DNA from: an uncultured Clostridia bacterium
GTDB lineage: Bacteria; Bacillota; Clostridia; Oscillospirales; CAG-272
Length of the DNA: 45,160 nt
Assembly: GCA_944384525.1 (NCBI GenBank)
Contig: CALWTR010000006.1
Span: 1-45,160, forward strand
Direction: 5' to 3'
Position 1 is the stretch's first letter. The number at the start of each line of letters is the position of its first letter. Both the position numbers and the translations under genes were made by a program. The notes beneath the pieces were generated by a model, which searched no databases, had not been told where the DNA came from, and saw only the letters and a program-made list of their open reading frames with translations. This document shows, piece by piece, positions 7,285 through 16,228 of the stretch.

Positions 7285-9186
7285 ATGGAAAGAGGTAACT
7301 ATGTTCGGACGCCCGGAGTCAGCGGCCGCGGCGAAAAAGGAGAACACGGTATCGCGCGGCGTGTAAAAGGTTTTTTTACACGCCTTTTTTATATAATATC
7401 CATAGTCTGGAAAACAAATCCTGCGCTGTTGTTCGCGATGACTGTCATATGCGTAGCAAAGGGCGTGCTCCCTGTCGCCGGCGCGTATATAAGCCGCGAC
7501 CTGCTGAACGAGATATCCCGTCAGATGGGCATTACGGCGGAGTCGGGACCCGGGGCGGCAGTGATGCAGGGGATCCTTTTCATTGTAGTGGTCCGCGGCG
7601 TCTATATGCTCATTAACCGCCTCTTTACAAGGATAGGCTCCGGGGTAAACAATGTAGCCGGAGAACTTGTCGTCAACCAGATAAAGCTGATGATACTGGA
7701 CAAGGCAGGGACTCTCGATATGCAAAGCTTTGACAGCCCGGAATTTTATGAGCGGCTGGAAAACGCGAACCGGGAGGCCAGCCAGAGGCCGGTGAACATA
7801 CTGAACGCTACCTTTACCGTTGCAAGCTCACTGATAAGCGCGGCGTCCTTCATAACCGTACTTTTTACTCTCGGCGCCTTTGTTCCGTTCGTCATAATTG
7901 CGGCGTCTATACCGGGTGCTGTCGTCAATTACATATACAGGAACAAGAGCTTCGGATATATGCGCCGACGGAGCCGGGAGAGGAGGAGGATGAATTACTA
8001 CTCATCGCTCGTGGTCAACAAGGACATGGCGAAAGAGATACGGATCCTGGGACTTGCCGATACTATGAAAAATAGGTATAAGACCGAGTTTAAAAAGTAT
8101 TACCGCGGTCTTAAAAAGCTCATTATTGAGGAGAATTTCTGGCAGATAATGTCCGGGTTGATCTCGATAGCGGCAAACTGCGCGCTGCTGTACTACACCG
8201 CGCGTTCAGTCGTGACAGGGCAATTCACGATAGGCGATTACTCGCTTTTTTCCGGCGCGCTTACGTCGATATCGAGTTTTGTTTCCACGATCGTGAGCTC
8301 TACTGCGACTATATACGAGGGCACTCTGTTCATTGACAATATGATCCTGTTCATGGGAGAGAAGAGGACGGTCGTCCCCTCTTTGCCCGAGCCCAGGATC
8401 CCGAAGCGAGGCGTATCCCATACGGTGGAGTTCCGGAATGTCAGTTTCAGGTATCCCGGGACTGATCGCGATGTCATAAGGAATGTGGATCTGACCTTAC
8501 GCTCCGGAGAGAGCACCGTTATCGTCGGACTTAACGGAGCGGGGAAAAGCACCCTTATAAAACTGCTGACCCGTCTCTATGACCCGACTGAGGGCGAGAT
8601 ACTGCTGGACGGACACGATATCCGCGAGTACGATACCGAGGCGCTCTACGATATGTACGGGATAATTTTTCAGGACTTCGGCAGATATGCCGAGACGGTC
8701 GGCGAAAATATATCTTTCGGAGATATAAAGCGCGAGGGGGACCCTGATGAGATAGCGGAGGCTGCTGAGCACGGCGGCGCCGCCGACTTTATCGGAAAGC
8801 TCCCGGGCGGATATTCGACCCCGCTCACGAGGATGTTCGAGGATGGGGGAACGGAGCTTTCCGGCGGACAGTGGCAGAAGATCTCTATCTCCCGCGCATT
8901 TTATAAGAAATCAGATATACTGATAATGGACGAACCGACTGCCGCTCTCGATCCTATTGCGGAAAAGGAGGTATTTGACCGCTTTGAGGAGCTGTCGGAG
9001 GGGAAAATATCCGTTTTCGTATCTCACCGGCTTTCGGGCGCAGTCAAAGCGTACCGTATTTTGGTGCTTGAAAACGGGCGGATCGCCGAGATGGGCTCAC
9101 ACCGTGAATTGATGGAGAAACGCGGGAAGTATTATTTGCTCTTCACAACTCAGGCGAGCCGATATACCTCCGGGAGCGAAATATAG
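7285..9186 (+). CDS. ABC exporter, fused membrane and ATPase domains
   Basis: 633 residues. Residues 35-330 form a six-helix type-I exporter domain; the ATPase follows with Walker A 'GLNGAGKST' near 415, signature 'LSGGQ' at about 525, Walker B 'LIMDEP' with Asp549-Glu550, and the switch His in 'VFVSHRLS'. It would act as a homodimer or heterodimer exporting a peptide, lipid or drug. Start ATG 7285 has GGAGGAG at a good distance. It is translated right after the XRE regulator. Stop is TAG, showing that TAG is a normal stop here. Confidence 0.9.
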   Translation: MERGNYVRTPGVSGRGEKGEHGIARRVKGFFTRLFYIISIVWKTNPALLFAMTVICVAKGVLPVAGAYISRDLLNEISRQMGITAESGPGAAVMQGILFIVVVRGVYMLINRLFTRIGSGVNNVAGELVVNQIKLMILDKAGTLDMQSFDSPEFYERLENANREASQRPVNILNATFTVASSLISAASFITVLFTLGAFVPFVIIAASIPGAVVNYIYRNKSFGYMRRRSRERRRMNYYSSLVVNKDMAKEIRILGLADTMKNRYKTEFKKYYRGLKKLIIEENFWQIMSGLISIAANCALLYYTARSVVTGQFTIGDYSLFSGALTSISSFVSTIVSSTATIYEGTLFIDNMILFMGEKRTVVPSLPEPRIPKRGVSHTVEFRNVSFRYPGTDRDVIRNVDLTLRSGESTVIVGLNGAGKSTLIKLLTRLYDPTEGEILLDGHDIREYDTEALYDMYGIIFQDFGRYAETVGENISFGDIKREGDPDEIAEAAEHGGAADFIGKLPGGYSTPLTRMFEDGGTELSGGQWQKISISRAFYKKSDILIMDEPTAALDPIAEKEVFDRFEELSEGKISVFVSHRLSGAVKAYRILVLENGRIAEMGSHRELMEKRGKYYLLFTTQASRYTSGSEI

Positions 9187-9198
9187 CCGGCGCGTAAC

Positions 9199-9235
9199 GC
9201 AAAAAGCGCCCGTCTGGATGACGGGCGCTTTTTGC
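9199..9235. terminator. Bidirectional terminator between ABC exporter and GH20-like gene
   Basis: GCAAAAAGCGCCCGTC pairs fully with GACGGGCGCTTTTTGC around a 5-nt loop. A- and T-runs flank the GC stem on both sides, so it serves the convergent genes 7285-9186 and 9249-11213. Confidence 0.9.
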
Positions 9236-9248
9236 GCGCTTATTAGCC

Positions 9249-11213
9249 TCAGCGCACATACTTGAAATCCTTGAGGAACACTTTTCCCCGGTACTGCGGC
9301 AGCAGTGAGAGCGTGACGTTGACTGCTGTTTTTTCGGCCGGATATACGGTGCGGTAATATGTTCCGTCCGGATATTCTACCGGCATGGATATGCCGATGG
9401 GCTCATAGACGTATTTCTCCGTATCGTATTCCAGCCCGCCGTCATAAACGTCCTTGACTTTTCTCGTGTAGGCGACATTGCGTATGCCGGTGTTGAGACC
9501 CCAGTATATAGGGATCATCTCGCAGGTCCCGTCCTCGTATTCGACTCGGTAGTCGCCGAGGCGGTAATCCTCCTTTATGTGTATGACTCCGTCGACAAAG
9601 TTGCCGTGCGGGATGACAACGTCGGTCGAGGAGGTTATCTCTATGTGCGGATCTGAATACTTGTCGCCTCTGAGATAATTATGCAGCTCTTCCGAGGCGC
9701 GGTACAGGTTGGTTTTGAAGTCCGCGTCATTGTGCCGCTCGCCCCAGAGCATCTCGGAGCTGTATGAAATGTTCTGAAGGATGTTGTTCCTCTGCATGGT
9801 CTCAAGATCGGCGTATCCCCAGTTGGAAATACATACACCGCAGACGCCTTTTGCGATCCTGCGGTCAAAGTCGCAGAAATTAAGACCGTGGAAGTTACCG
9901 AAGAAATTCATCAGCCCGCGGCTGAGGTATGCGTCCTCGCCTCGCTCCTCTGCGACAACGCTCCAGCTCCAGTTGAGTATTTCCAGATCCCGCGGCACCC
10001 GGTCGATAGCGCCGCAGGTCCGCTGTATGCGCCAGTAGCCGTCCTCCGGCAGTTCTTTTATGAGCTCATCCGCATCCCTGTCACGTTTCAGGCTGAAATA
10101 TCTGACCGGCATATCCTTGCCGTTTATATTGACAAATGTCTTGCCGTCGTGCGGTTCCCTGATGGCAATATCGCCCTCTCCGCAGTGGAGACCGTCCAGG
10201 AGCTTTTCTCCCCATATCTCCGTCTTTACGCCTTTGAGCGCAAGGTGTTCATGTATGCGCGAGATATGTGTTACCAGCAGATCCTCTGCGCTGTGCTTTT
10301 TGCATTCGGGGCACTGGCAGAACATGTATATTTCATCGTGGCATATATTGACCCGCTCAGGCGAGAACAGCTCTACGACCTCATCGAGTATATCAAACAG
10401 AAGTTTGTAGTAATCCTCGTTTGAGGGGCAGGCGACATTGGGGAACGGGTCGTCTGCATCTGCGAAACGCGTTTCGGAGAGCTCCGGATGCGGTACGAGC
10501 AGATAGTCCGCATGAGAGAGGCAGGGGACCTCCGGTATTATTTCCACAAATCTGTCTCTGCAGTAGGATATGAGCTCGGAGATCGTGGCTTTGCTGAGAA
10601 AGTCTCCTCCTCCGTTGTCGATATGTATAGAATTTTTCGGGTATCTCCGCGAGCACTGGACGAGATTCGTCTTGTTGCTGTAATCAAAGAATGCGCAGTA
10701 TTCTTTCCATGCCTTATTTATCTCGGGGTGGCTCTCGTACTCCATTGCACCTCCGAGCTCTATCATGACTTTGTTGAAGCCGAATGCGACTAAAAGATCG
10801 ATCATCTCAAAAAAGTCGGAGAGCTTGTCCTTTGCGGGCAAAAATGTCTTGACACAGCGCACATCGGCCTTCGGAACGCTGTACAGCGCCCCTGCGGCTA
10901 TCCCGTCCCGGTATTCGCGTCTGAGCGTGCAGAGCGCATAGAGCCGCGATATCGGGGTCGCACAGTGGAGCTCCGCTCCCTCTTTGCCGACAAAAACAGC
11001 AAAGCAGTCTCCGCGTGGCTGGCGCACTTTACCGAACGTCTCGCGTACGCGCTTTTCCGTATCTGCCGAAAACGGGAAGAATTTTATGTCTCCGCCCGTC
11101 CCGCCGCTGAGGAAAGAGGATAATATCTTTTTTTCGGCATCAGTAGCTGTCCCAAAGGATACATAGCCGGAGAGGCGGATCTTTTCTCCGCTGAGAGCTG
11201 AGTATGTTACCAT
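9249..11213 (-). CDS. Glycoside hydrolase family 20-like protein (beta-N-acetylhexosaminidase fold)
   Basis: 654 residues without a signal peptide. Residues 1-115 resemble the small alpha/beta domain before the barrel of hexosaminidases. From about 120 a TIM barrel follows ('FFEMIDLLVAFGFNKVMIEL', 'IIPEVPCLSHADYLL', 'NICHDEIYMF'). The pair Asp293-Glu294 corresponds to the catalytic Asp-Glu of GH20, normally in H-x-G-x-D-E; here it is C-H-D-E. The cysteine-rich C-Q-C-P-E-C just after (299-304) is typical of a clostridial subgroup. The last 150 residues form a beta-rich domain. Start ATG 11213 has CGGAGG. It has its own promoter. GH20 membership is inferred from motifs; the substrate may not be GlcNAc. 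Confidence 0.7.
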   Translation of the reverse strand: MVTYSALSGEKIRLSGYVSFGTATDAEKKILSSFLSGGTGGDIKFFPFSADTEKRVRETFGKVRQPRGDCFAVFVGKEGAELHCATPISRLYALCTLRREYRDGIAAGALYSVPKADVRCVKTFLPAKDKLSDFFEMIDLLVAFGFNKVMIELGGAMEYESHPEINKAWKEYCAFFDYSNKTNLVQCSRRYPKNSIHIDNGGGDFLSKATISELISYCRDRFVEIIPEVPCLSHADYLLVPHPELSETRFADADDPFPNVACPSNEDYYKLLFDILDEVVELFSPERVNICHDEIYMFCQCPECKKHSAEDLLVTHISRIHEHLALKGVKTEIWGEKLLDGLHCGEGDIAIREPHDGKTFVNINGKDMPVRYFSLKRDRDADELIKELPEDGYWRIQRTCGAIDRVPRDLEILNWSWSVVAEERGEDAYLSRGLMNFFGNFHGLNFCDFDRRIAKGVCGVCISNWGYADLETMQRNNILQNISYSSEMLWGERHNDADFKTNLYRASEELHNYLRGDKYSDPHIEITSSTDVVIPHGNFVDGVIHIKEDYRLGDYRVEYEDGTCEMIPIYWGLNTGIRNVAYTRKVKDVYDGGLEYDTEKYVYEPIGISMPVEYPDGTYYRTVYPAEKTAVNVTLSLLPQYRGKVFLKDFKYVR

Positions 11214-11274
11214 GGAAAAAACCTCCGTTTGATATTTTTGTAGCAGGGCGGCATGCGTTTTATGCCCATATGCA

Positions 11275-11304
11275 ATTATATTCTTTACGGAGGCTTTTTG
11301 TCAA
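11275..11304 (-). promoter_or_regulatory. Promoter of the GH20-like gene
   Basis: Minus strand TTGACA (11304-11299), 18-bp spacer, TATAAT (11280-11275), about 60 bp upstream of the start codon. Confidence 0.85.
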
Positions 11305-11343
11305 TACATTTTTAATGGTCGGAGAATTATTTGTTTTTTCGTT

Positions 11344-13107
11344 TTACTGCTCGCTGTTGCCGAACAGGCTGTGTGATATCGCCTCAGATGCGTCTCTGAC
11401 GGTCTCCTCGGAGAAAGGGGAGGGAAGACCTGCGCCTGACAGCGCCGCGCTCAGAGAGGAGCCTGAGCTCAGAAAAGCGAGGTATGCGCCAACTCCGCTC
11501 CCGGAATTTTCGGATTCGCGGGAGAGCAGTTCGGCGGAAATTATCCCGGAGACGAGCAGATCCGCGCCGCATCCTCCTCTGAGATACAGATCCTCCATTT
11601 TGAGTATGTCCTCTATGCCAAAATCATCTGAGAGGCTGGACCCGTCCATCCCGCATTCGAGCATGGCCTCTCGGCTAAGCTGATCCAGCGCCTCTTTCGT
11701 CACGTTGTCGTAGCCGAGGGAATAGGCGCTCTCTTCGAATACCGCGAGCATTATCCCTGTTATGATGTTGTCCGTGACGGAAAGGCGGGACGCAAGCGTC
11801 AGATACTCTACGGCGTCACTGTTGCCGGAGGAGATGTAAAACGGGACAAGCAGCAGCATCGCGGTCTCCGCGGTTCGTCCGACAGCACCGTTCATATCCG
11901 CACCGTTCGATTTGAAAAGAAAAGTGTATTGACCGAACAGCCTTAAAAACTCGGAATAGTCGGACATCATCGAGGAGGAGCCGGAGAATATGAACGGCGC
12001 ATTATAGCCGCTTATATAGGAGGTGTATCCGTCTCCCTCGTCAGAGAGAGACCAGAGCTTGTATTGGAGCATATAGCAGTAGACTGAGAACAGCTCTCCG
12101 TTCATGCTCTCAAATGTTCTGTAAAGCGAATTTATGAGGTTCTCTGCCGACAGTAGGCCGGGATTTGTGTTTTCTGTGAATTCGCTGTATATCGGCGCCG
12201 CCGCGTCGTATACCGGTAAAATATAGCTCTTTGCATATTGGATGAGCCGCCCGACCTCGTCCGGGTCGTAGCCTGCGATAGAGTAAGAATATTCGAGATA
12301 TGAGTCGACTCCGAGCCTGGATGCGATCTTGCTTCTGCATTTCAGTATTTCTGTATAGACGTTGGTCCGGTATTCGCTCAGCGCGTCGCTGTATGCGAAA
12401 TAAAGCTCCGCATATTTTGACGGGGTAGCGGTCTTGTCAAGCATAAGCGTCTCAACAATGTAATCAAATGTCCCGGTGACCTCCTCAAACGTCAGAGTTA
12501 CCTTGGAGGATGCGAATTCGTAATTGTGAATAAGCTCTGCTTCTTCGTAAAGCAGTGTTTTGAGGGATGGCGAGTATTCGCCGAATTTTCCGTACCGTTC
12601 GAGCAGTACGCCTCCGTATACCTCGGCGGAGATTTTTTCCGCATGACTGCAGAGTGCCGCGGATGTTCTTGCTATATCGGCGCTGACCGAGAGCTCCGAC
12701 AGCGCCGAGGCCGCGCTTTCGTATTCCGCAAGCATGGATGCGTCATTGTCCGACTTGGCGTACATCGCTCCGATGAGCGCCGTCATTCCCGACGCATTTT
12801 CATAGAGCTCCTCAGCTTCCTTGTAAAGAGCGGTCAGCTCCGATATGTCACCGTCCGATACGTGCGCCGCCGCCTCTTCAAATTTGCGTTTTGCCGCGTC
12901 AAAGTCCGGGCGCGTATATTTCATGTCTTCAAAATTTACCGTGCCCCTGCCGTAGTCATGATAAGGTGGATATATATATCCGTCTACGATCGTAGGACCG
13001 CTCTGTGTCTGATCGTCATCGTCGCCTCCGCCTCCGCAGGATATGAGAAGGGCGAGAAGCGAGAGCGTTATCGAGAGGGTAAGGATCATGCATAATGCTC
13101 TTTTCAT
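11344..13107 (-). CDS. Lipoprotein resembling M3 oligoendopeptidase but lacking the zinc site
   Basis: 587 residues with a lipoprotein signal: hydrophobic helix and lipobox L-I-S-C, Cys24. The rest follows clostridial M3 (oligoendopeptidase F) peptidases: 'YTRPDFDAAKRKFEEAAAH' near 64, long helices, and 'YISGYNAPFIFSGSSS' at 364-379, which directly precedes the HEXXH zinc motif in M3 enzymes. Here the motif position reads R-L-F-G-Q (389-393), and the third-ligand region reads 'GRTAET' instead of 'AEIHSQ'. It therefore cannot bind zinc in the usual way. It is a surface pseudo-peptidase, perhaps a peptide-binding or scaffold protein. ATG 13107 is the start; a promoter lies at 13194-13222. Confidence 0.75.
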   Translation of the reverse strand: MKRALCMILTLSITLSLLALLISCGGGGDDDDQTQSGPTIVDGYIYPPYHDYGRGTVNFEDMKYTRPDFDAAKRKFEEAAAHVSDGDISELTALYKEAEELYENASGMTALIGAMYAKSDNDASMLAEYESAASALSELSVSADIARTSAALCSHAEKISAEVYGGVLLERYGKFGEYSPSLKTLLYEEAELIHNYEFASSKVTLTFEEVTGTFDYIVETLMLDKTATPSKYAELYFAYSDALSEYRTNVYTEILKCRSKIASRLGVDSYLEYSYSIAGYDPDEVGRLIQYAKSYILPVYDAAAPIYSEFTENTNPGLLSAENLINSLYRTFESMNGELFSVYCYMLQYKLWSLSDEGDGYTSYISGYNAPFIFSGSSSMMSDYSEFLRLFGQYTFLFKSNGADMNGAVGRTAETAMLLLVPFYISSGNSDAVEYLTLASRLSVTDNIITGIMLAVFEESAYSLGYDNVTKEALDQLSREAMLECGMDGSSLSDDFGIEDILKMEDLYLRGGCGADLLVSGIISAELLSRESENSGSGVGAYLAFLSSGSSLSAALSGAGLPSPFSEETVRDASEAISHSLFGNSEQ

Positions 13108-13193
13108 CTCTGTGTTCCACCGGGTCGTATTTTCCCGCTCAGGGGATCGCCGCGCCGGCTTTCGCGCGGTCGTGTGTTGTTTCGATTGCTTTA

Positions 13194-13222
13194 AGTATAT
13201 CCCGAAAATAAGAATTGCTCAA
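13194..13222 (-). promoter_or_regulatory. Promoter of the M3-like lipoprotein gene
   Basis: Minus strand TTGAGC (13222-13217), 17-bp spacer, TATACT (13199-13194), 87 bp before the start codon. An 8-bp inverted repeat AATTATCG/CGATAATT (13267-13289) lies upstream and could be a regulator site. Confidence 0.6.
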
Positions 13223-13316
13223 TACGAAAAATATAAATTTTTGTTAAATTGCAAATAAATATAGTCAATTATCGGTATTTTCGATAATTAGCGACGGAAA
13301 ATAATATTATTAATAA

Positions 13317-13356
13317 CAAAAATATACGGGCGGCGCTCTGAAGAGTCCGCCGCCCG
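13317..13356 (-). terminator. Terminator of the ROK kinase gene
   Basis: CGGGCGGCG pairs with CGCCGCCCG (13327-13356). On the minus strand it is followed by TATATTTTTG. It lies 6 bp after the stop codon. Confidence 0.85.
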
Positions 13357-13361
13357 AAAAA

Positions 13362-14327
13362 TTATTTTAAACCGAGCCCGGCGGCGCCGATTATTCCGGC
13401 GTCATTGCCGAGGGCCGCAATCCGGACAAGCGTCTTTTTCGGATTGTCTCTGGTGTACTGCTCCTTGTCAAGTATAGCGAGGAGAGGCTTGAGAAGGTAG
13501 TCGCCCTCATTGCAGATACCGCCGCCTATCGAGAGCACCTCAGGCTGGAATATGTTGATCATATTGCAGATGCCGCAGGCGAGATATTTTATATAGGTAT
13601 CTACGACTTCTGCCGCGGGTGCATCGCCTTTGCGCATTGAGTCGAACGCGGTGCGCGCGCTGACCTTTCCGCCCCTTGACTCAACGTCCTCGTTCATGAG
13701 CGTCGGGATGCCTTTGAGATTGCATTCCGTGAGTTTTTCGCGCGTCATATTGATGAGGGCGGTGGCAGAGCTGTAAGCCTCCCAGCATCCGCGTCTGCCG
13801 CATGAGCACTGGCGTCCGTTGTATTCGATGACCGTGTGTCCGAGCTCTGCGCCGGCAAAGTTGAATCCGGAGTATACCTTGCCGTCTATGATAACTCCGC
13901 CGCCGACACCGGTACCGAGAGTTATCATTACGGATTTGCGTGTGCCTTTAGCCGCTCCGGCAAGCGCCTCTGCGAGCGCCGCGGCGTTCGCGTCGTTTTC
14001 GATATAGACCTTCTCGATGCCGGAATACTTTCTGAAAAGAGATGCGAGGGGGAAGTTTCTGAAATTGAGATTGTTTGCGTATTCGACCACTCCTGCCTCC
14101 GAGTTCGCGATACCCGGAGTAGCGATACCTACGGATTTTATATCCGCTATCTTGACTCCGTTTTTCTCCGCAAGGCTGAGAACGAGCTTGGCCATATCCG
14201 CAACGATGAGTTCTCCGGCTCTTTCCGCTCCGGTGGGAACGCTCGCCTTGTCGATCATATTGAGTTTTTCATCAACGAGCCCGGCGGCAATGTTCGTCCC
14301 GCCGAGGTCGACACCTATGTAATACAT
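13362..14327 (-). CDS. ROK-family sugar kinase, probably glucokinase
   Basis: 321 residues, cytoplasmic. ATP-site motif 'IGVDLGGTNIAAGLV' at residues 4-18, sugar-site 'IENDANAAALAEA', 'ITLGTGVGGGVI', and the ROK zinc motif 'CSCGRRGCWEAY' after a conserved His in 'GAELGHTVI'. These fit glucokinases (glucose + ATP to glucose-6-phosphate) of the ROK family. The start at ATG 14327 gives the usual N-terminus and has AAAGGAG; a longer frame up to 14492 runs over the promoter and is rejected. It is transcribed alone. It could handle hexoses released by the glycan genes in this window, although N-acetylmannosamine or fructose specificity is not excluded. Confidence 0.9.
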   Translation of the reverse strand: MYYIGVDLGGTNIAAGLVDEKLNMIDKASVPTGAERAGELIVADMAKLVLSLAEKNGVKIADIKSVGIATPGIANSEAGVVEYANNLNFRNFPLASLFRKYSGIEKVYIENDANAAALAEALAGAAKGTRKSVMITLGTGVGGGVIIDGKVYSGFNFAGAELGHTVIEYNGRQCSCGRRGCWEAYSSATALINMTREKLTECNLKGIPTLMNEDVESRGGKVSARTAFDSMRKGDAPAAEVVDTYIKYLACGICNMINIFQPEVLSIGGGICNEGDYLLKPLLAILDKEQYTRDNPKKTLVRIAALGNDAGIIGAAGLGLK

Positions 14328-14397
14328 ATGATAAAATCTCCTTTGTCTGCCGCTGAACCGGCTTGCTGATGTTTTCCGCTCTGCGGAATACTCATAT

Positions 14398-14426
14398 ATT
14401 ATAATATCCGGCCGCGTTTTTGTCAA
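14398..14426 (-). promoter_or_regulatory. Promoter of the ROK kinase gene
   Basis: Minus strand TTGACA (14426-14421), 17-bp spacer, TATAAT (14403-14398): perfect consensus, 71 bp before the start codon. Confidence 0.9.
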
Positions 14427-15070
14427 TAAGTGCGCCTCTTTTTGTCTGCGTACTCCGTGCCGCGCGGCGTTTTCGGTTTCCCCGGTACTCACATGGCGGA
14501 AGAGAGTGGACCGGCGAGTGGTTTGTCCGTCCGTTCGCGGCGCTCCTTTTTATCCTGCTTACCGGGCTTTGATGTCAGACTGCGCTCCGGCCTTTTGCCC
14601 GCGCAGTCATAGCTACCGGAAATAACATACGTGGGCGGAGATTCTCTGTGAACGGCGCATGAGACTCACTGCCGGTATGAGCTTGACGGTTCATAAAAAA
14701 TTAACAATTGCTCCGGTGCGCTTTCCCTTGCGGCAAGCATGGAAAAATAATAAAATATATAGATAGGACGTAGCCTGTAAGATAAGCTGCGGAATGACCC
14801 GGTCGGATATGACTGTACCGCTTTGGCCGCGTAAGAACTTATCCTGCATATGAGGCCGGAAAGCAGGTCTAAGGACGGGCGTATCCGGTATAAATGAGGC
14901 TCTGACGGTACTGCAAAATCAAAAGCAGTATGTCCGCAGAAAAACAGCGTCCGAACAAAGCGTAAAATCAAAATAAAAAGTAAATAGAGATAAAGAGTAA
15001 AAACGGAAAACGAAAATAAAAAGCGCGGTGTACAGCCGATAGCTGTTTTGAGTATTTTGAGGAGTTTTTT
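14427..15070. other. Intergenic region before cysteine desulfurase
   Basis: 640 bp with no convincing gene. A 172-residue frame on the minus strand has no ribosome site and overlaps the desulfurase start, so I do not call it. The last 150 bp are strongly A-rich on the plus strand. They include an 11-codon frame with ribosome-site support lacking (14930-14965) that reads M-S-A-E-K-Q-R-P-N-K-A. No promoter of good quality was seen for the desulfurase. Confidence 0.5.
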
Positions 15071-16228
15071 ATGCCGGGAGCGATTTATGCCGATCACGCC
15101 TCCACTTGTCCCGTAAGCCGAAAGGTCGCGGAGGTCGTTGCCGCTGTGATGGCGGAGAATTGGGGCAACCCGTCGGGGCTTCACGGTAAGAGCCGAAGGG
15201 CGCGAGAGCTTGTCGAGAAATCAAGGGCGCGTGTTGCCGCCGCTCTTGGGGCATATCCGGATGAGATATTTTTCACCTCCGGCGGTACCGAGGCGGACAA
15301 CTGGGCAATAAAGGGGGCGGCAGGCGCTATGGCCTTGTCAGGACGTCGCCGCATAGTTACGGACTCATCCGAGCATCCGGCTGTGCTTGCCTCCTGCGCC
15401 GCGCTTGAGCACAGTGACTTTTCAGTCAGCTATATAGGTGTGGACAGGCACTGTGTCGTAAATACAGAGGAGCTTTTTGACTCGATAACTGAGAATATCG
15501 GGCTGGTATCTGTAATGTACGTAAACAATGAGACCGGGAGCATAAATCCGATACGCGAGATCGCGGCGGCGGCGCACAGGAGCGGCTCACTGATGTTTAC
15601 TGACGCGGTACAGGCTATCGGCAGTCTGCCGCTCAGCGTCTCAGAGCTCGGTGTCGACCTGCTCTCGGTGTCAGGGCATAAGATATTTGCCCCTAAAGGG
15701 ATAGGAGCGCTGTATGTGAGACGCGGGACTCCGATCATACAGCTCATAGACGGCGGAGGTCAGGAGCACGGCATGAGATCCGGCACGGAAAATACCGCGT
15801 TTATCGCCGGATTTGCTCAGGCGGTCGAGGATGCTGTGTCCGGTATAGGAAGAACGTCCGGACTGATGGAACTGCGCCGGCGGCTTGAGACGGGATTGCT
15901 TGAAATACCCGGTACGACGCTGAACGGTCATCCTGAGGACCGCGCCCCAGGTATAGTGAATATAAGCTTCAGAGGAGTGTCCGGCGAAAGTCTTGTGTCA
16001 TGGCTGGATATGAACGGCATATACGCCTCAGCCGGCGCCGCCTGCTCCTCCGGGAACGGCGCGCCCTCGCATGTACTGCTGGCCTGCGGACTTTCTCCGG
16101 AGCTCGCATCCTCCGCTGTCCGCTTCTCTATTTCGTTTGAAAATACCGCCGAGGAGATCGAGCGCATCATCGAGACCACAGCGCGTATTGTCGGAAATAT
16201 ACGAAAACTTAATTCGATAAATTTGTAA
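15071..16228 (+). CDS. Cysteine desulfurase (NifS/IscS type)
   Basis: 385 residues, PLP enzyme that takes sulfur from cysteine as a persulfide. The N-terminal 'YADHASTCP' replaces the common D-N-A-A-T-T. Then come 'FTSGGTEADNWAI', the PLP lysine Lys204 in S-G-H-K, 'GMRSGTEN' and the active Cys325 in 'GAACSSGNG'. The long form of the cysteine loop fits group I enzymes. GAGGAG precedes ATG 15071. The next gene is mnmA, so like the B. subtilis yrvO-mnmA pair it probably supplies sulfur for tRNA 2-thiouridine. The 460-bp gap between the two genes is unusual for such a pair. Confidence 0.93.
   Translation: MPGAIYADHASTCPVSRKVAEVVAAVMAENWGNPSGLHGKSRRARELVEKSRARVAAALGAYPDEIFFTSGGTEADNWAIKGAAGAMALSGRRRIVTDSSEHPAVLASCAALEHSDFSVSYIGVDRHCVVNTEELFDSITENIGLVSVMYVNNETGSINPIREIAAAAHRSGSLMFTDAVQAIGSLPLSVSELGVDLLSVSGHKIFAPKGIGALYVRRGTPIIQLIDGGGQEHGMRSGTENTAFIAGFAQAVEDAVSGIGRTSGLMELRRRLETGLLEIPGTTLNGHPEDRAPGIVNISFRGVSGESLVSWLDMNGIYASAGAACSSGNGAPSHVLLACGLSPELASSAVRFSISFENTAEEIERIIETTARIVGNIRKLNSINL

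Noticed and set aside
14700..14900. Possible RNase P, SRP or T-box RNA before cysteine desulfurase
   Set aside because: None of the conserved sequence marks of these RNAs is present on either strand.
14666..15184. 172-residue minus-strand reading frame
   Set aside because: Overlaps the cysteine desulfurase start on the other strand and has no ribosome site or recognisable motif.
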